A DNA stretch of 64,000 nt from an uncultured Rikenellaceae bacterium (GCA_910577285.1 CAJTLO010000005.1:63282-127281), one strand, 5' to 3'. Positions 46,955 to 56,469 are shown, counted from the stretch's first letter. Notes: a model not told the origin generated them from the letters alone. Translations and numbers: made by a program.

Positions 46955-47947
46955 TTACCTGCTTAAAATAACATATACCGGCAGATGGTCGCTGTATCCT
47001 CCCAGGTAGCGGTTGCCGGAGAATGTGCGGAAGGGGTAGCCGCGTCGCGTCCGGTGGGAAACCTCGCCGTCGTGGCCGGTCAGCAGGTAGTCGCGGACGA
47101 AGATGCCCGCCTGCCGCAGGTGCAGGCCGTCGCCCTCGGCCGGCGGAGCCGATACCAGCAGGTTGTCGTACAGCAGCCACTCCCCCTCCCAGCAGTAGGA
47201 GCCGAAACCGTTGCGGGCATGCTCCCACAGGGCGTTGCGGAGTCGTCCGCCGGCCAGGTGTCCGTCCCGTTCGGGGCCGAAGGCCCGCCGGAAGGGTTCC
47301 TCGTCCAGTTCGCCGTTGAAGTCGCCCAGGACCAGCAGCCGGCTGCATTTCGCCCGGACCAGGAGCGAGTCGGCCACCTCGGCGAGCCGTGCGGCGGCCC
47401 GGATGCGGTACTTCCGGTCGTTGAACTTCGAGGGGAGGTGGCAGACGAGCAGCCCCGTCGGGTAGCCTATCAGCTCGCCCTGCACGTAGAGGAATTCGCG
47501 GGAGGTGCCCGAGGCGATCCGGCTTATCTCGCCGGGGAAGAACTTGTCGCCCTTGTAGAGCAGGGCGAGGCTGATGCCGCGCCGGTCGGAGGTGGACCGG
47601 TAGATGAAGCTGTAGTCGTCGTGCAGGGTTTCCGCCAGGTCGCGAACGGCCCTTTCGCTCTCCACCTCGGCGAGCGCTACCACGTCGAATCCGGCATCGT
47701 CTATCGTCCGGGCGATGCGGTCGAGCTTCGTCCGGTAGCGTTCGGTATCCCAGCCGTAACGTCCCGAGGGGGTGAAGTCGCCGTCGGCGTGGAGCGGACT
47801 GGCGATGGTGTCGAACAGGTTTTCGACGTTGTAGAAGGCCACCGACACCTGCCGGTGCTGCGCTGCGGCCGGCGGGAGGGCCAGAAGCGTGCCGAGCAGC
47901 ACCAAAGACAGTAGGCGGAGCGGTCGGGCGGTTGCCGGCCGCGGCAT
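46955..47947 (-). CDS. Secreted endonuclease/exonuclease/phosphatase (EEP) family protein
   Basis: An exported metal-dependent phosphohydrolase. Starting at the ATG at 47947 gives MPRPATARPLRLLSLVLLGT, a normal signal peptide ending near AAAQ; the open frame extends to 48013, but the extra 22 residues look non-coding. EEP-fold motifs are in order: VAFYNVENLFDT near 37-48, VVALAEVESERAV with metal-binding Glu near 92-104, LVLGDFNGEL (Asp/Asn pair) near 226-235, and YSDHLPVYV at the C-terminus (catalytic SDH). Similar proteins cleave nucleic acids or phospho-compounds outside the cytoplasm; the substrate cannot be read from sequence. A -7-like TATATTTA lies at 48019-48026. Confidence 0.87.
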   Translation of the reverse strand: MPRPATARPLRLLSLVLLGTLLALPPAAAQHRQVSVAFYNVENLFDTIASPLHADGDFTPSGRYGWDTERYRTKLDRIARTIDDAGFDVVALAEVESERAVRDLAETLHDDYSFIYRSTSDRRGISLALLYKGDKFFPGEISRIASGTSREFLYVQGELIGYPTGLLVCHLPSKFNDRKYRIRAAARLAEVADSLLVRAKCSRLLVLGDFNGELDEEPFRRAFGPERDGHLAGGRLRNALWEHARNGFGSYCWEGEWLLYDNLLVSAPPAEGDGLHLRQAGIFVRDYLLTGHDGEVSHRTRRGYPFRTFSGNRYLGGYSDHLPVYVILSR

Positions 47948-48189
47948 GGAGGAGTTGCCGGAAGATCCGCCGGGGAGCGGTTTTTTCTCGTATCGCATGT
48001 TTCGGAGTTTCATCCTTGTAAATATAAGGCATTCCTTCGGAATGGCCTGCGGAAGGCGTGCGGCGGAACGGAAAAAATGCGGCGGTTCCGGTTCGGGGTC
48101 CGCCCGTTCGGGACGGAGCCTTCGCGGCGGACGGGATTTCCGGCGGCGGGGAATCGGTCGGCGAAGGCGGAATATCCCGGATTATGTCG

Positions 48190-48197
48190 TAATTTTG
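48190..48197 (+). promoter_or_regulatory. -7 box (TAATTTTG) directly in front of mnmA
   Basis: A perfect TAnnTTTG that ends 7 nt before the mnmA ATG, so transcription should begin at or next to the start codon. Confidence 0.55.
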
Positions 48198-48204
48198 CAG
48201 ACCT

Positions 48205-49392
48205 ATGGAGAACGGCAAGATAAAGGTGGTGGTGGGGCTCTCCGGCGGCGTGGATTCGTCGGTGGCGGCCTATCTGCTGAAGGAGCAGGGATATGACGTG
48301 GTGGGACTCTTCATGCGCAACTGGCACGATACCACGGGGACGCTCGAGGGCGACTGTCCCTGGTACGACGACCAGGTGTTTGCCGAGCTGGTGGCCAAAA
48401 GGCTCGACATTCCCTTTCATTTCGTGGACCTGAGCGAACAGTACCGTGCGCGGGTGGTGGACTACATGTTCGCTGAGTACGGTCGCGGGCGTACGCCCAA
48501 TCCGGACGTGCTCTGCAACAGGGAGATCAAGTTCGACGCCTTTCTGGAGGAGGCGCTGAAGCTGGGGGCCGACTATGTGGCGACGGGGCACTACTGCCGC
48601 CGCCGCGACGAGACGGTCGGCGGAGAGGTGTACCATCGTCTGCTGGCGGGGGCCGACCCCAACAAGGACCAGAGCTATTTTCTGTGCCAGCTCTCCCAGC
48701 AGCAGCTTTCGCGGGCCATGTTTCCCATCGGCGACATGCTCAAACCTCAGGTGCGCCGCATCGCCGCCGAGCAGAAGCTCGCCACGGCGAAACGCAAGGA
48801 TTCGCAGGGCATCTGTTTCGTGGGTAAGGTGGACCTGCCCGTTTTCCTGCAACAGCAACTCGCTCCGCAGCGAGGCGACATCGTGGAGATAGCGGCCGAC
48901 TGGGCCGGCTATGCGGAGGCCGCCGCCCGGACCGGGATCGCGGAGATGGCGCTGCCGTACCGCTATACGCCCGGCGACGGGGTGAAGGCGGGCGAACACA
49001 ACGGTGCGCACTACTATACCGTCGGCCAGCGCAAAGGTCTGGGGGTGAGCGGCCGGGCCGAACCGCTCTTCATCATTGCGACCGATACGGCCACCAATAC
49101 CGTGTATGTGGGGCAGGGACAGGCGCATCCCGGGCTCTACCGGCGTGCCTTGCGGATACTTCCCGGCGAGGTCCACTGGGTGAGCCCCGACCGGCAGCTC
49201 GCCGTAGGGGAGCAGGCTCCCTTCTCGTTCAGGATACGTTATCGGCAGCCGTTGCAGAGCGGAGTGCTGCACATCCTCGCCGACGGAGCCTACGTCGTTT
49301 TCGATACGCCGCAGCGCGGCATCACGCCAGGTCAGTTCGCTGCATGGTATGCCGGGGAGGAGCTGGTGGGGTCGGGCGTCATCGCCGGGTAG
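48205..49392 (+). CDS. mnmA: tRNA-specific 2-thiouridylase
   Basis: MnmA thiolates U34 of tRNA-Lys, Glu and Gln using ATP and relayed sulfur. The 395-residue protein has the PP-loop GLSGGVDSSVAAYLLKEQG at about 11-29, catalytic Cys in NPDVLCNREIKFD near 99-111, GADYVATGHY, DQSYFLCQL, and the second active-site Cys in KDSQGICFVGKVDLP near 202-216. The last 150 residues are the usual two beta-barrel domains (YTVGQRKGLGV). The start MENGKIKVVV sits right behind the promoter box. Confidence 0.96.
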   Translation: MENGKIKVVVGLSGGVDSSVAAYLLKEQGYDVVGLFMRNWHDTTGTLEGDCPWYDDQVFAELVAKRLDIPFHFVDLSEQYRARVVDYMFAEYGRGRTPNPDVLCNREIKFDAFLEEALKLGADYVATGHYCRRRDETVGGEVYHRLLAGADPNKDQSYFLCQLSQQQLSRAMFPIGDMLKPQVRRIAAEQKLATAKRKDSQGICFVGKVDLPVFLQQQLAPQRGDIVEIAADWAGYAEAAARTGIAEMALPYRYTPGDGVKAGEHNGAHYYTVGQRKGLGVSGRAEPLFIIATDTATNTVYVGQGQAHPGLYRRALRILPGEVHWVSPDRQLAVGEQAPFSFRIRYRQPLQSGVLHILADGAYVVFDTPQRGITPGQFAAWYAGEELVGSGVIAG

Positions 49393-49433
49393 CGGACCTC
49401 AGCCGGTTGCCGTGTAGGGGCGGGAGAAGATAA

Positions 49434-49473
49434 ACGCACAGGGGCGGATGAAATTTCATCCGCCCCTGTGCGT
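49434..49473. terminator. Perfect 40-bp palindrome between convergent mnmA and the GT117 gene
   Basis: Bases 49434-49453 and 49454-49473 are exact reverse complements. The minus strand continues with TTTATCTT and the plus strand with TCC, so it most likely serves both genes, better for the minus-strand one. Confidence 0.75.
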
Positions 49474-49506
49474 TCCGCATGGAGGGTGCTCTCCGTTGCG
49501 GAGAGT

Positions 49507-52500
49507 TTACGCTCCGACGGGCACTCCCTCGTTCCCTTGTTCCGGAGAGTCCGCGTCGGCAGCCGGAAGGTCGGAGCCGAAGAGCCAGTCGAAGAGAAGC
49601 TGTATCCGTGCGGCGTGTTCGATGCGCCCGTAGTCCTCCGCAATCCGGTGCAGTTCGGCCAGTGCCGTAAGCTTGTCGGCGAACTGATCTTCGATGAGGT
49701 ATTGCCGGTTGTCAGGGAAGGAGAGGAAGTAGTCGACGTACTCTTCGAGGTTGCCGGCGTAGCTCTCCAGCAAGGCGTCGCCCTTCTCCGTGGCCCCCGC
49801 CTCGTAGTAGGCGCGGATGTAGGGAAGATACTGATAGGTGTATCGGAATTGGCTTACCGGTATCTGTTCCATGCCGTAGTCGAGTACCTCGACGGCCTTC
49901 TCCTTTTCGCCGCTGCGGGCGAGCATCGCCCCCAACCTCGCGAAAGCGATGCGGATGTTGGTCGAGTTGAAGGTGTAGTCGACGAAGGAGTCCACGTAGA
50001 CGCGCGGGTCGGCGACGTTGCCGTAGCGGTAGACCTCCATCAGGTTATGGTAGAGCACGTCGGGGTCGATGCGTCCCGCGTTCCAGAGATCCGTGTAGGG
50101 TGTCCGGATGGGGACGAGCCGGTAGGCGTAGCCGTCGAACTGCAGGTAGTCCTGCAGGCCGAGGGAGCTCAGCAGCGAAGGGGAGACGAAGTAGAGCGGG
50201 CGCTCCCAGTCGAAGTTGGCGAGCAGGTCGAGCAGCATCAGCTCCGATTTGCGCAGCGAGGAGTTCTTCAGGGTGATGGGGATCGTGTCGACCATCAGGT
50301 GTGCGTCCTCGGGCTTCACGATGCCGCTTTTCACCGCATTCTCCTTGTTTACGGGGAGCAGGAGGGTTTTGGCGGGGATATAGTCCACGGCGGTCTTCTC
50401 GTCGAGGCGTAGACGGCTGATGGGGGCGTCGCTGCGGACGAAGTCGATGACCTGCCGGAGGGGTTTGGGCTCCTCGAACACCTCTTCCACGTAGATGAAG
50501 TCGTTTTCCGACATCGCGTACTTGTGCTGCGGCAGGGAGAAGGGCACCGGGGCCGATTCGTTGCTGCGGTATTTCATCTCGTCGATGTACCAACTGCCGT
50601 CGAGGTAGCTCGTGTTCATGATGCGCACGTCGGGCCTTACCCCTTCCACCTCCTGGTTGTACCACAGGGGGAAGGTGTCGTTGTCGCCGAAATTCATGAT
50701 GATGGAGTTCGGCAGGCAGGTCATCAGGTAGTTGTAGCCGATGTCGCGGGCCACGTAGCGATGACTGCGGTCGTGGTCGTCCCAGTTCTGGGCGGCCAGC
50801 AGCACCGGTACGCAGCAGCAGACCGCGGTGGCTATCGCGGCGGTCGCCACGTCGTCCTTCCGGGTGAGCTTCTCCAGCCAATCCCGGACGCATAGCACGC
50901 CCAGCCCGATCCAGATGGAGAAGGCATAGAACGAACCGGCATAGATGTAGTCCCTTTCGCGCGGCTCGGAGGGGGTCTGGTTGAAGTAGAAGACCAGTGC
51001 GATGCCCATCATGAGGAAGAGCCACATCACTACGGTGAAGTTCTTCGGGTCGCGGTTGAGCTGGTAGATCAGGCCGATGATGCCCAGGATGAAGGGCAGG
51101 AAGTAGTATTTGTTGCGTCCCTTGTTAGCGGCCATCTCCGAGGGCAGATCCTTCTGCGGGCCGAGGTAGAGCCGGTCGATCGGAGCGATGCCGGAGAGCC
51201 ACTGTCCGTCGGTGATCTCCCCGTAGGACTGGGTGTCGCTCTGCCGCCCCACGAAGTTCCACAGGAAGTAGCGCCAGTACATGAAGTTCAACTGGTAGCT
51301 GAAGAAGTAGCGCAGGTTCTGGCCGCAGGTGGGGAGCTCGAAGCGTTCGCCCCTGTAGAAGACCGTCTTTCCCTTGTCGACCCGGCCCCACTCCTTGTAG
51401 CCTGCGACGTGGGCGGGGTTGGTGGACCACATGCGGGGAAAGAGCGTAACGAACTCGGCGGGGTAGGTGTAGTCCGTCACGGTTTCGCTTGCGCGGTACT
51501 TCCCTTCCGTATCGAGATAATATTTTGTCGTATAGTTCATGTCCTCGATGGGCGCGGGATACTGCGCTCCCGTCAGCAGCGGCTTGGTGCCGTACTGGTC
51601 GCGGTTGAGGAAGTAGAGCAGGGCGTAGGCGTTGTCGGGGTCGTTGCTGTTCATCGGCGGGTTGGCCGAGGCGCGGATCACCACCGAGGCATAGCTGCTG
51701 TAGCCCACCAGGATCACCGCGAGGCAGAGCAACACGGTGTTCCACACCGCCAGTCCTTTGCGGTAGGTGAGGTAGATGCCGCCGGCGAGCAGGGCGATGA
51801 GCAGCAGGACGAACGTCAGCAGGCCGCTGTTGACCGGCAGCCCGAGTCCGTTGACGAACCAGCGGTCCACCACGGCCCCGGCCGCTACGGTGTAGGGTAT
51901 GACGATGTTGTTGATGAAGAGCAGGATGGCGGCGGCCAGCAGCGTGACTTTCACCACACCCCATGCGGTCACCTTCGGGGTCTTCTTGAAGTAGTAGATG
52001 AAGACGATGGCCGGAATGGCCAGCAGGTTGAGCAGGTGTACGCCGATGGAGAGCCCCATGAGGTAGGCGATGAGCACGAGCCAGCGGTTGGCGTGCGGTT
52101 CGTCGGCCTCCTCCTCCCATTTGAGAATGGCCCATACGACCACGGCCGTGAAGAGCGACGAAAGGGCGTAGACTTCGCCTTCGATCGCCGAGAACCAGAA
52201 GGTGTCGGTGAAGGCGTAGGCGAGCGCTCCCACCAAGCCTGCGCCCAGCACGGCCCATGTGCGGGCCGGCGTGAGCTCCTGGCCGCGGACGGCGGTTATC
52301 CTCCGTCCCAGATGCGTGATGCTCCAGAAAAGGAAGAGGATGGTGAATGCGCTGGCCAGCGACGACATGGTGTTCACCATGAGTGCGGCGTATTGGGCGC
52401 CGGGGGCGAAGAGGGTGAAGAAGCGCGAGATCATCATGAAGAGCGGTGCGCCGGGGGGGTGTCCCACCGCCATCTTATAGGAAGTCGCAATGAATTCGGC

Positions 52501-52608
52501 GCAGTCCCACAGGCTGGCGGTGGGTTCCATGGTGAGCAGGTAGACGAGGGCTGCGATGGCGAATACGGCCCAACCCGTTATCCTGTCGTACTTTTTGAAA
52601 TGGTTCAT
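49507..52608 (-). CDS. DUF2723 / GT117-type multi-pass membrane glycosyltransferase
   Basis: This 1033-residue protein has a hydrophobic N-terminal half with about ten or more membrane segments and a large soluble C-terminal half. The N-terminus carries the DUF2723 signature: ASLWDCAEFIATSYKMAVGH followed by PPGAPLFMMISRFF near 30-64, the acidic site expected of GT-C enzymes that use polyprenyl-phosphate sugars. Further on are SEPRERDYIYAGSFYAF and NFGDNDTFPLWYNQEVEGVR. GT117 is the CAZy class for such Bacteroidota proteins, thought to glycosylate exported proteins. The start MNHFKKYDRITGW was chosen; the open frame upstream overlaps the promoter. Confidence 0.9.
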   Translation of the reverse strand: MNHFKKYDRITGWAVFAIAALVYLLTMEPTASLWDCAEFIATSYKMAVGHPPGAPLFMMISRFFTLFAPGAQYAALMVNTMSSLASAFTILFLFWSITHLGRRITAVRGQELTPARTWAVLGAGLVGALAYAFTDTFWFSAIEGEVYALSSLFTAVVVWAILKWEEEADEPHANRWLVLIAYLMGLSIGVHLLNLLAIPAIVFIYYFKKTPKVTAWGVVKVTLLAAAILLFINNIVIPYTVAAGAVVDRWFVNGLGLPVNSGLLTFVLLLIALLAGGIYLTYRKGLAVWNTVLLCLAVILVGYSSYASVVIRASANPPMNSNDPDNAYALLYFLNRDQYGTKPLLTGAQYPAPIEDMNYTTKYYLDTEGKYRASETVTDYTYPAEFVTLFPRMWSTNPAHVAGYKEWGRVDKGKTVFYRGERFELPTCGQNLRYFFSYQLNFMYWRYFLWNFVGRQSDTQSYGEITDGQWLSGIAPIDRLYLGPQKDLPSEMAANKGRNKYYFLPFILGIIGLIYQLNRDPKNFTVVMWLFLMMGIALVFYFNQTPSEPRERDYIYAGSFYAFSIWIGLGVLCVRDWLEKLTRKDDVATAAIATAVCCCVPVLLAAQNWDDHDRSHRYVARDIGYNYLMTCLPNSIIMNFGDNDTFPLWYNQEVEGVRPDVRIMNTSYLDGSWYIDEMKYRSNESAPVPFSLPQHKYAMSENDFIYVEEVFEEPKPLRQVIDFVRSDAPISRLRLDEKTAVDYIPAKTLLLPVNKENAVKSGIVKPEDAHLMVDTIPITLKNSSLRKSELMLLDLLANFDWERPLYFVSPSLLSSLGLQDYLQFDGYAYRLVPIRTPYTDLWNAGRIDPDVLYHNLMEVYRYGNVADPRVYVDSFVDYTFNSTNIRIAFARLGAMLARSGEKEKAVEVLDYGMEQIPVSQFRYTYQYLPYIRAYYEAGATEKGDALLESYAGNLEEYVDYFLSFPDNRQYLIEDQFADKLTALAELHRIAEDYGRIEHAARIQLLFDWLFGSDLPAADADSPEQGNEGVPVGA

Positions 52609-52674
52609 CGTATTGTCCTGGGTATTTTCAATCGTTAGAACGGGGAAAGTGCGAAAAACGGATTCCCCGCTCCG

Positions 52675-52708
52675 CAAAAGTAAAAAAATAAAGGGGGCTG
52701 CGTGCAAA
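52675..52708 (-). promoter_or_regulatory. Promoter of the GT117 gene
   Basis: Minus strand TTTG (52708-52705), 22-nt spacer, TACTTTTG (52682-52675), about 68 nt before the start at 52608. A plus-strand signal for cysS in the same gap (TATTTTTA near 52735) is weak. Confidence 0.6.
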
Positions 52709-52868
52709 TCTTCCGGACTTATCGGTTAAAGTTGCTATTTTTACCGGCGAAACGACGGGGTGCCGAGCGCGTGTGAACGGGTTTGCGCCGCCGTTGCGGG
52801 CTGTGCCGTGCGACCCCCGGAGAGGGCTCCGGCGACCGGGTGCGGCGAATGAAAAAGCGATACGAAGT

Positions 52869-54335
52869 ATGAAGTCAAAGCTGATGCTCCATAACACCCT
52901 TACCAGGCGCAAGGAGGAGTTCCAACCTGTCAATCCGCCCCATGTGGGCATCTATGTCTGCGGGCCCACGGTCTACGGCGATCCGCATCTGGGTCATGCG
53001 CGTCCGGCCGTCACGTTCGACCTGCTCTTCCGTTACCTCCGCTCGCTCGGCTACAAAGTGCGTTATGTGCGCAACATCACCGATGTGGGGCATCTGGAGA
53101 ACGACGCCGACGAAGGGGAAGACAAGATCACGAAGAAGGCGCGGCTCGAGAAGCTGGAGCCGATGGAGATCGCTCATTATTATACGGAGCGTTACCACGA
53201 TGCGATGCGTGCCTTGGGGGTGCTCTCGCCCTCCATCGAACCGCTCGCTTCGGGGCACATCATCGAACAGATCGCCTACGTGCAGCGCATCCTCGACCGA
53301 GGCTATGCCTACGTCAGCAACGGCTCGGTCTATTTCGATGTGGAGCGTTACAACCGCGACCACGACTACGGCATCCTTTCGGGGCGCCGTCTGGACGACA
53401 TGCTCAGCGGTACGCGCGACCTCGACGGTCAGAGCGACAAGCGCTCTCCGGCCGATTTCGCCCTCTGGAAAAAGGCGGCACCGGAGCACATCATGCGCTG
53501 GCCTTCGCCCTGGAGCGACGGTTTCCCCGGCTGGCACATGGAGTGTTCGGCCATGAGCACCAAATACCTCGGCGATACGTTCGACATTCACGGCGGCGGG
53601 ATGGATCTGATGTTCCCCCACCACGAATGCGAACTGGCGCAGAACACGGCTGCCGAAGGCCACGGCGCCGCGAAATATTGGGTACACAACAACATGATCA
53701 CCATCAACGGGCAGAAGATGGGCAAGTCGCTGGGCAACTTCATCACCCTCGAAGAGCTCTTTACGGGGAACCATGCGTTGCTCGCACAGGCCTATTCGCC
53801 GATGACCATCCGCTTCTTCATCCTGCAGGCGCATTACCGTTCCACGCTCGATTTCTCGAACGAGGCGTTGCAGGCCGCCGAGAAGGGGCTGGACCGTTTG
53901 ATGAAGGCGGTCGAGACGCTCGGCAAGCTTACGCCTTCGGAGCGTTCCACCGTGGAGGTGGAGGAGTTACGGACGCGTTGCGAGGAGGCGATGAACGACG
54001 ACCTCAACTCTCCCCTGGTGATTGCCGCGCTGTTCGACTGGGTGCGTATCATCAACCAGATCTACGAAAAGCAGCAGACCATTTCGGAGGAGGACCTGCG
54101 GCAGCTGCGCAGCCTGGTGGGAACCGTCGTGTTCGACATACTCGGTCTGCGCGACGAGAAGGCGACCGGTAGCGATAACCTGGTGGCGCCGCTGGTCGAG
54201 ACCCTGCTGGCCGTGCGTGCCGAGGCGAAAGCGGCCAAGGATTGGGCTACCTCCGACCGCATCCGCGACCGGCTGACCGAAATAGGTATCCGGGTCAAGG
54301 ATCGCAAGGACGGTTGCGACTGGGAGATCGAGTAA
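52869..54335 (+). CDS. cysS: Cysteinyl-tRNA synthetase
   Basis: CysRS charges tRNA-Cys. The start MKSKLMLHNTLTRRKEEF gives 488 residues, the normal size; a longer frame from 52773 adds only noise. Zinc and active-site residues are visible: IYVCGPTVYGDPHLGHARP with the first Cys and the HIGH-type HLGH near 28-46, GWHMECSAMS and HHECELAQ for the other zinc ligands, and the KMSKS-type loop KMGKSLGNF near 281-289. The C-terminal anticodon region ends GCDWEIE. It faces the MATE gene across a shared terminator. Confidence 0.97.
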   Translation: MKSKLMLHNTLTRRKEEFQPVNPPHVGIYVCGPTVYGDPHLGHARPAVTFDLLFRYLRSLGYKVRYVRNITDVGHLENDADEGEDKITKKARLEKLEPMEIAHYYTERYHDAMRALGVLSPSIEPLASGHIIEQIAYVQRILDRGYAYVSNGSVYFDVERYNRDHDYGILSGRRLDDMLSGTRDLDGQSDKRSPADFALWKKAAPEHIMRWPSPWSDGFPGWHMECSAMSTKYLGDTFDIHGGGMDLMFPHHECELAQNTAAEGHGAAKYWVHNNMITINGQKMGKSLGNFITLEELFTGNHALLAQAYSPMTIRFFILQAHYRSTLDFSNEALQAAEKGLDRLMKAVETLGKLTPSERSTVEVEELRTRCEEAMNDDLNSPLVIAALFDWVRIINQIYEKQQTISEEDLRQLRSLVGTVVFDILGLRDEKATGSDNLVAPLVETLLAVRAEAKAAKDWATSDRIRDRLTEIGIRVKDRKDGCDWEIE

Positions 54336-54351
54336 CGGGTCCGGGCGGACG

Positions 54352-54395
54352 ATACGACAAGGGCGGGAAGTCGAAACTTCCCGCCCTTGTCGTAT
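54352..54395. terminator. Bidirectional terminator between cysS and the MATE gene
   Basis: 19-bp perfect arms (54352-54370 and 54377-54395) with a 6-nt loop between two convergent genes. T-runs are short on both sides, but stem stability is very high. Confidence 0.8.
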
Positions 54396-54405
54396 GCAGG
54401 GGGCG

Positions 54406-55776
54406 TCAGATGACTTTTATCCGGTCGGGATGGCGGCGCATTTTGCGTAGCTGGGTCGTCAGCAGGATGCCTGCCAGCAGGGCGGAGAGGCCGTCGGCGA
54501 TGGGCATGCTCATCCACACGCCCATGGTCCCGTAGAGGTCGGGCAGCAGGGCCAGCAGCGGTACGAGAAAGAGCAACTGCCGCGTGAGGGAGAGCAGGAT
54601 GGCCTTCTGCGGTTTGCCGATGTATTGGAAGAAACCGGAAGATACGATCTGGAAGCCGACGATGGGGAAGGCGAGGACCGATATTCTCAGTCCCATTTCG
54701 GCGACGTTCAGCAGGGTGGGGTCGTCGGTGAAGAGTCCGGCGACCAGTTGCGGGAAAAAGTGGCCGAGAATGAAGCCCAGCGTGGTCACCCCGACGGCGC
54801 AGGCGATGTTCAGCTTCAGGGTGCGGATCACCCGGTCGAACTGACGGGCGCCGTAGTTGTAGCCCACGATGGGTTGCATGCCCTGGTTGAGTCCGTTCAC
54901 GATCATCACGAAGAGCATCAGCACCCGGTTGACGATGCCGTAGGCCCCGATGGAGATGTCGCCTCCGGTCCTCTTGAGGGCGTTGTTGATGAAGATGACC
55001 ACGATGCTCGCGCATACGTTGAGCAGGAAGGGGGCCAGACCGATGGAGAGCACTTTCCGCACGATGGTGCCGATGAGGCGGAAGGTGCCGCGCTTGAGGT
55101 AGAGGAAATGTTTCCGGTTGAGGAAGTGGACGAATTCGAGCCCCAGCGCCACGCACTGTCCGCTGATGGTGGCGATGGCCGAGCCGCGGACGCCCCAGCC
55201 GAAACCGAAGATGAAGATGGGGTTGAGGCAGACGATGATGAGGACGGCGGTCAGCATGATGCCCATCGCCTTTTTCGGGTATCCCGAGGCACGCAGGATC
55301 TCGTTCATGCCCATGAAGAGGTGGGTGATGACGTTGCCGCCGAGGATGATGCGCATGAAGTCGCGGGCATAGGGGATGGTCTGGTCGCTCGCCCCGAAGA
55401 AGTAGAGGATGTCGTCGAGGAAGATGAGCCCCAGGGTGGTGAAGGTGAGACCGATCATCACGTTCAGCATGACGGCGTTGCTCAGGATAAGGAATGCCCG
55501 CTGTTTGTTGCCCTGGCCCAGACGGATCGATATGAGCGAGGAGGCACCCACGCCCACCAGCGATCCGAAGGCCGCCATGAGGTTCATCAGCGGCATGGCG
55601 ATGGCGAGGCCGCTGATGGCCATTGCACCGACGCCGTGGCCGATGAAGATGCTGTCGATGATGTTGTAGAGCGATGCCGAGGACATCGCGATGATAGCCG
55701 GCAGGGCGTATCGTCTGAGCAGTCTGCCTACGGGTTCGGTACCCAGCAGTTCGGGGTTGTTCTTCGTTAATGTCAT
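54406..55776 (-). CDS. MATE-family efflux transporter
   Basis: This 456-residue inner-membrane exporter of the MATE family is expected to expel organic cations or drugs with Na+ or H+. It has twelve hydrophobic segments in two halves. The N-terminal half has LLRRYALPAIIAMSSASLYN and IDSIFIGHGVGAMAISGLAI near 20-58, standard for the family, with GVGASSLISIRLGQG after it. The second half has VNGLNQGMQPIVGYNYGARQ near 315-334, the mirrored repeat. The start MTLTKNNPEL fits alignment; the frame continues upstream only through the promoter region. The specific substrate is unknown. Confidence 0.93.
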   Translation of the reverse strand: MTLTKNNPELLGTEPVGRLLRRYALPAIIAMSSASLYNIIDSIFIGHGVGAMAISGLAIAMPLMNLMAAFGSLVGVGASSLISIRLGQGNKQRAFLILSNAVMLNVMIGLTFTTLGLIFLDDILYFFGASDQTIPYARDFMRIILGGNVITHLFMGMNEILRASGYPKKAMGIMLTAVLIIVCLNPIFIFGFGWGVRGSAIATISGQCVALGLEFVHFLNRKHFLYLKRGTFRLIGTIVRKVLSIGLAPFLLNVCASIVVIFINNALKRTGGDISIGAYGIVNRVLMLFVMIVNGLNQGMQPIVGYNYGARQFDRVIRTLKLNIACAVGVTTLGFILGHFFPQLVAGLFTDDPTLLNVAEMGLRISVLAFPIVGFQIVSSGFFQYIGKPQKAILLSLTRQLLFLVPLLALLPDLYGTMGVWMSMPIADGLSALLAGILLTTQLRKMRRHPDRIKVI

Positions 55777-55863
55777 AGGTGCTTTTGGCCGGAAAGGGGA
55801 ATTGAGAGGATACGGGTGTACGGTACCCGATCGTGGGGTGGAAGTCCCGTCCCTAAGGCGGTG

Positions 55864-55871
55864 CAAAGGTA
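55864..55871 (-). promoter_or_regulatory. -7 box (TACCTTTG) of the MATE gene
   Basis: A perfect minus-strand TACCTTTG about 90 nt before the start at 55776. No TTTG at the -33 distance. Confidence 0.55.
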
Positions 55872-55923
55872 CGGAATATCTCCGAATATCCCGTGCGGGA
55901 TGTTTTTTTCGATGGCGCGTTGG

Positions 55924-55972
55924 CCGGTGTCGCTTTCACGGGACGAAAGGTGAAACGCCGCATCGCCATGCA
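55924..55972 (+). repeat. Inverted partial copy of a lon segment
   Basis: The plus strand here matches the lon coding strand (minus, 56730-56682) at about 43 of 48 aligned positions, including an exact 21-base run (TTCACGGGACGAAAGGTGAAA) and an exact 13-base run (CCGCATCGCCATG). In lon the segment encodes FTGRKVKDRIAM near residues 728-739. Here there is no surrounding lon-like frame. Confidence 0.85.
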
Positions 55973-56405
55973 CCGGCGGTTCGCTGTTCCGTATGGTGCG
56001 GATCGGTCGGAGGGCATGGAAGGGGACTGTGCGGGAGAGGAAAGGGGAGCTCTTGTCGTCGGATGTCGCGGGTTCCGGGACTTCGGAAACCGTCGGGTTT
56101 GTCGCAAGGGAGCAGCCGGTGTCCGGAACGCGCTCCGGGGACCGGGCGGCAATGCGGTGCCGGTCGGGGCAGCGATCGTCGCATGGCGCCGCATCGCTGT
56201 GTCGGTCGGGCTTCGGATTTCCGGCCGGGAGAGGAGAGGGGCGGTCTTGTCGACCCGTTTCGGTGCGGGTTGTTGCGCTGTCGGTCTGTTTTCGCGGGGC
56301 GGTTCGGGGTGGTATGGGGGAGTTTTCTCCGGGCGAAAAGGATGTGGGGGCGGGCGTTCCGGGGATTCTTTCGCACCGGCGGCTCGTCTCCGGTGCGGGG
56401 TGCAA

Positions 56406-56447
56406 ACACGAGGCTCCCGGCGGAAATTTCCGCCGGGAGCCTCGTGT
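56406..56447 (-). terminator. Perfect 42-bp palindrome after lon
   Basis: Bases 56406-56426 and 56427-56447 are exact reverse complements, beginning 23 bp past the lon stop. The minus strand continues TTGCACC, so the T-run is short. Confidence 0.75.
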
Positions 56448-56469
56448 CGGGTACATCGGTCCCGTGTTC

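Larger units (their letters stand above)
55777..56469. other. Long interval between lon and the MATE gene
   Basis: 693 bp with no gene. It contains the MATE promoter, the inverted lon fragment at 55924-55972, about 400 bp of GC-rich sequence with noise-like frames, and the lon terminator at 56406-56447. Confidence 0.6.
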
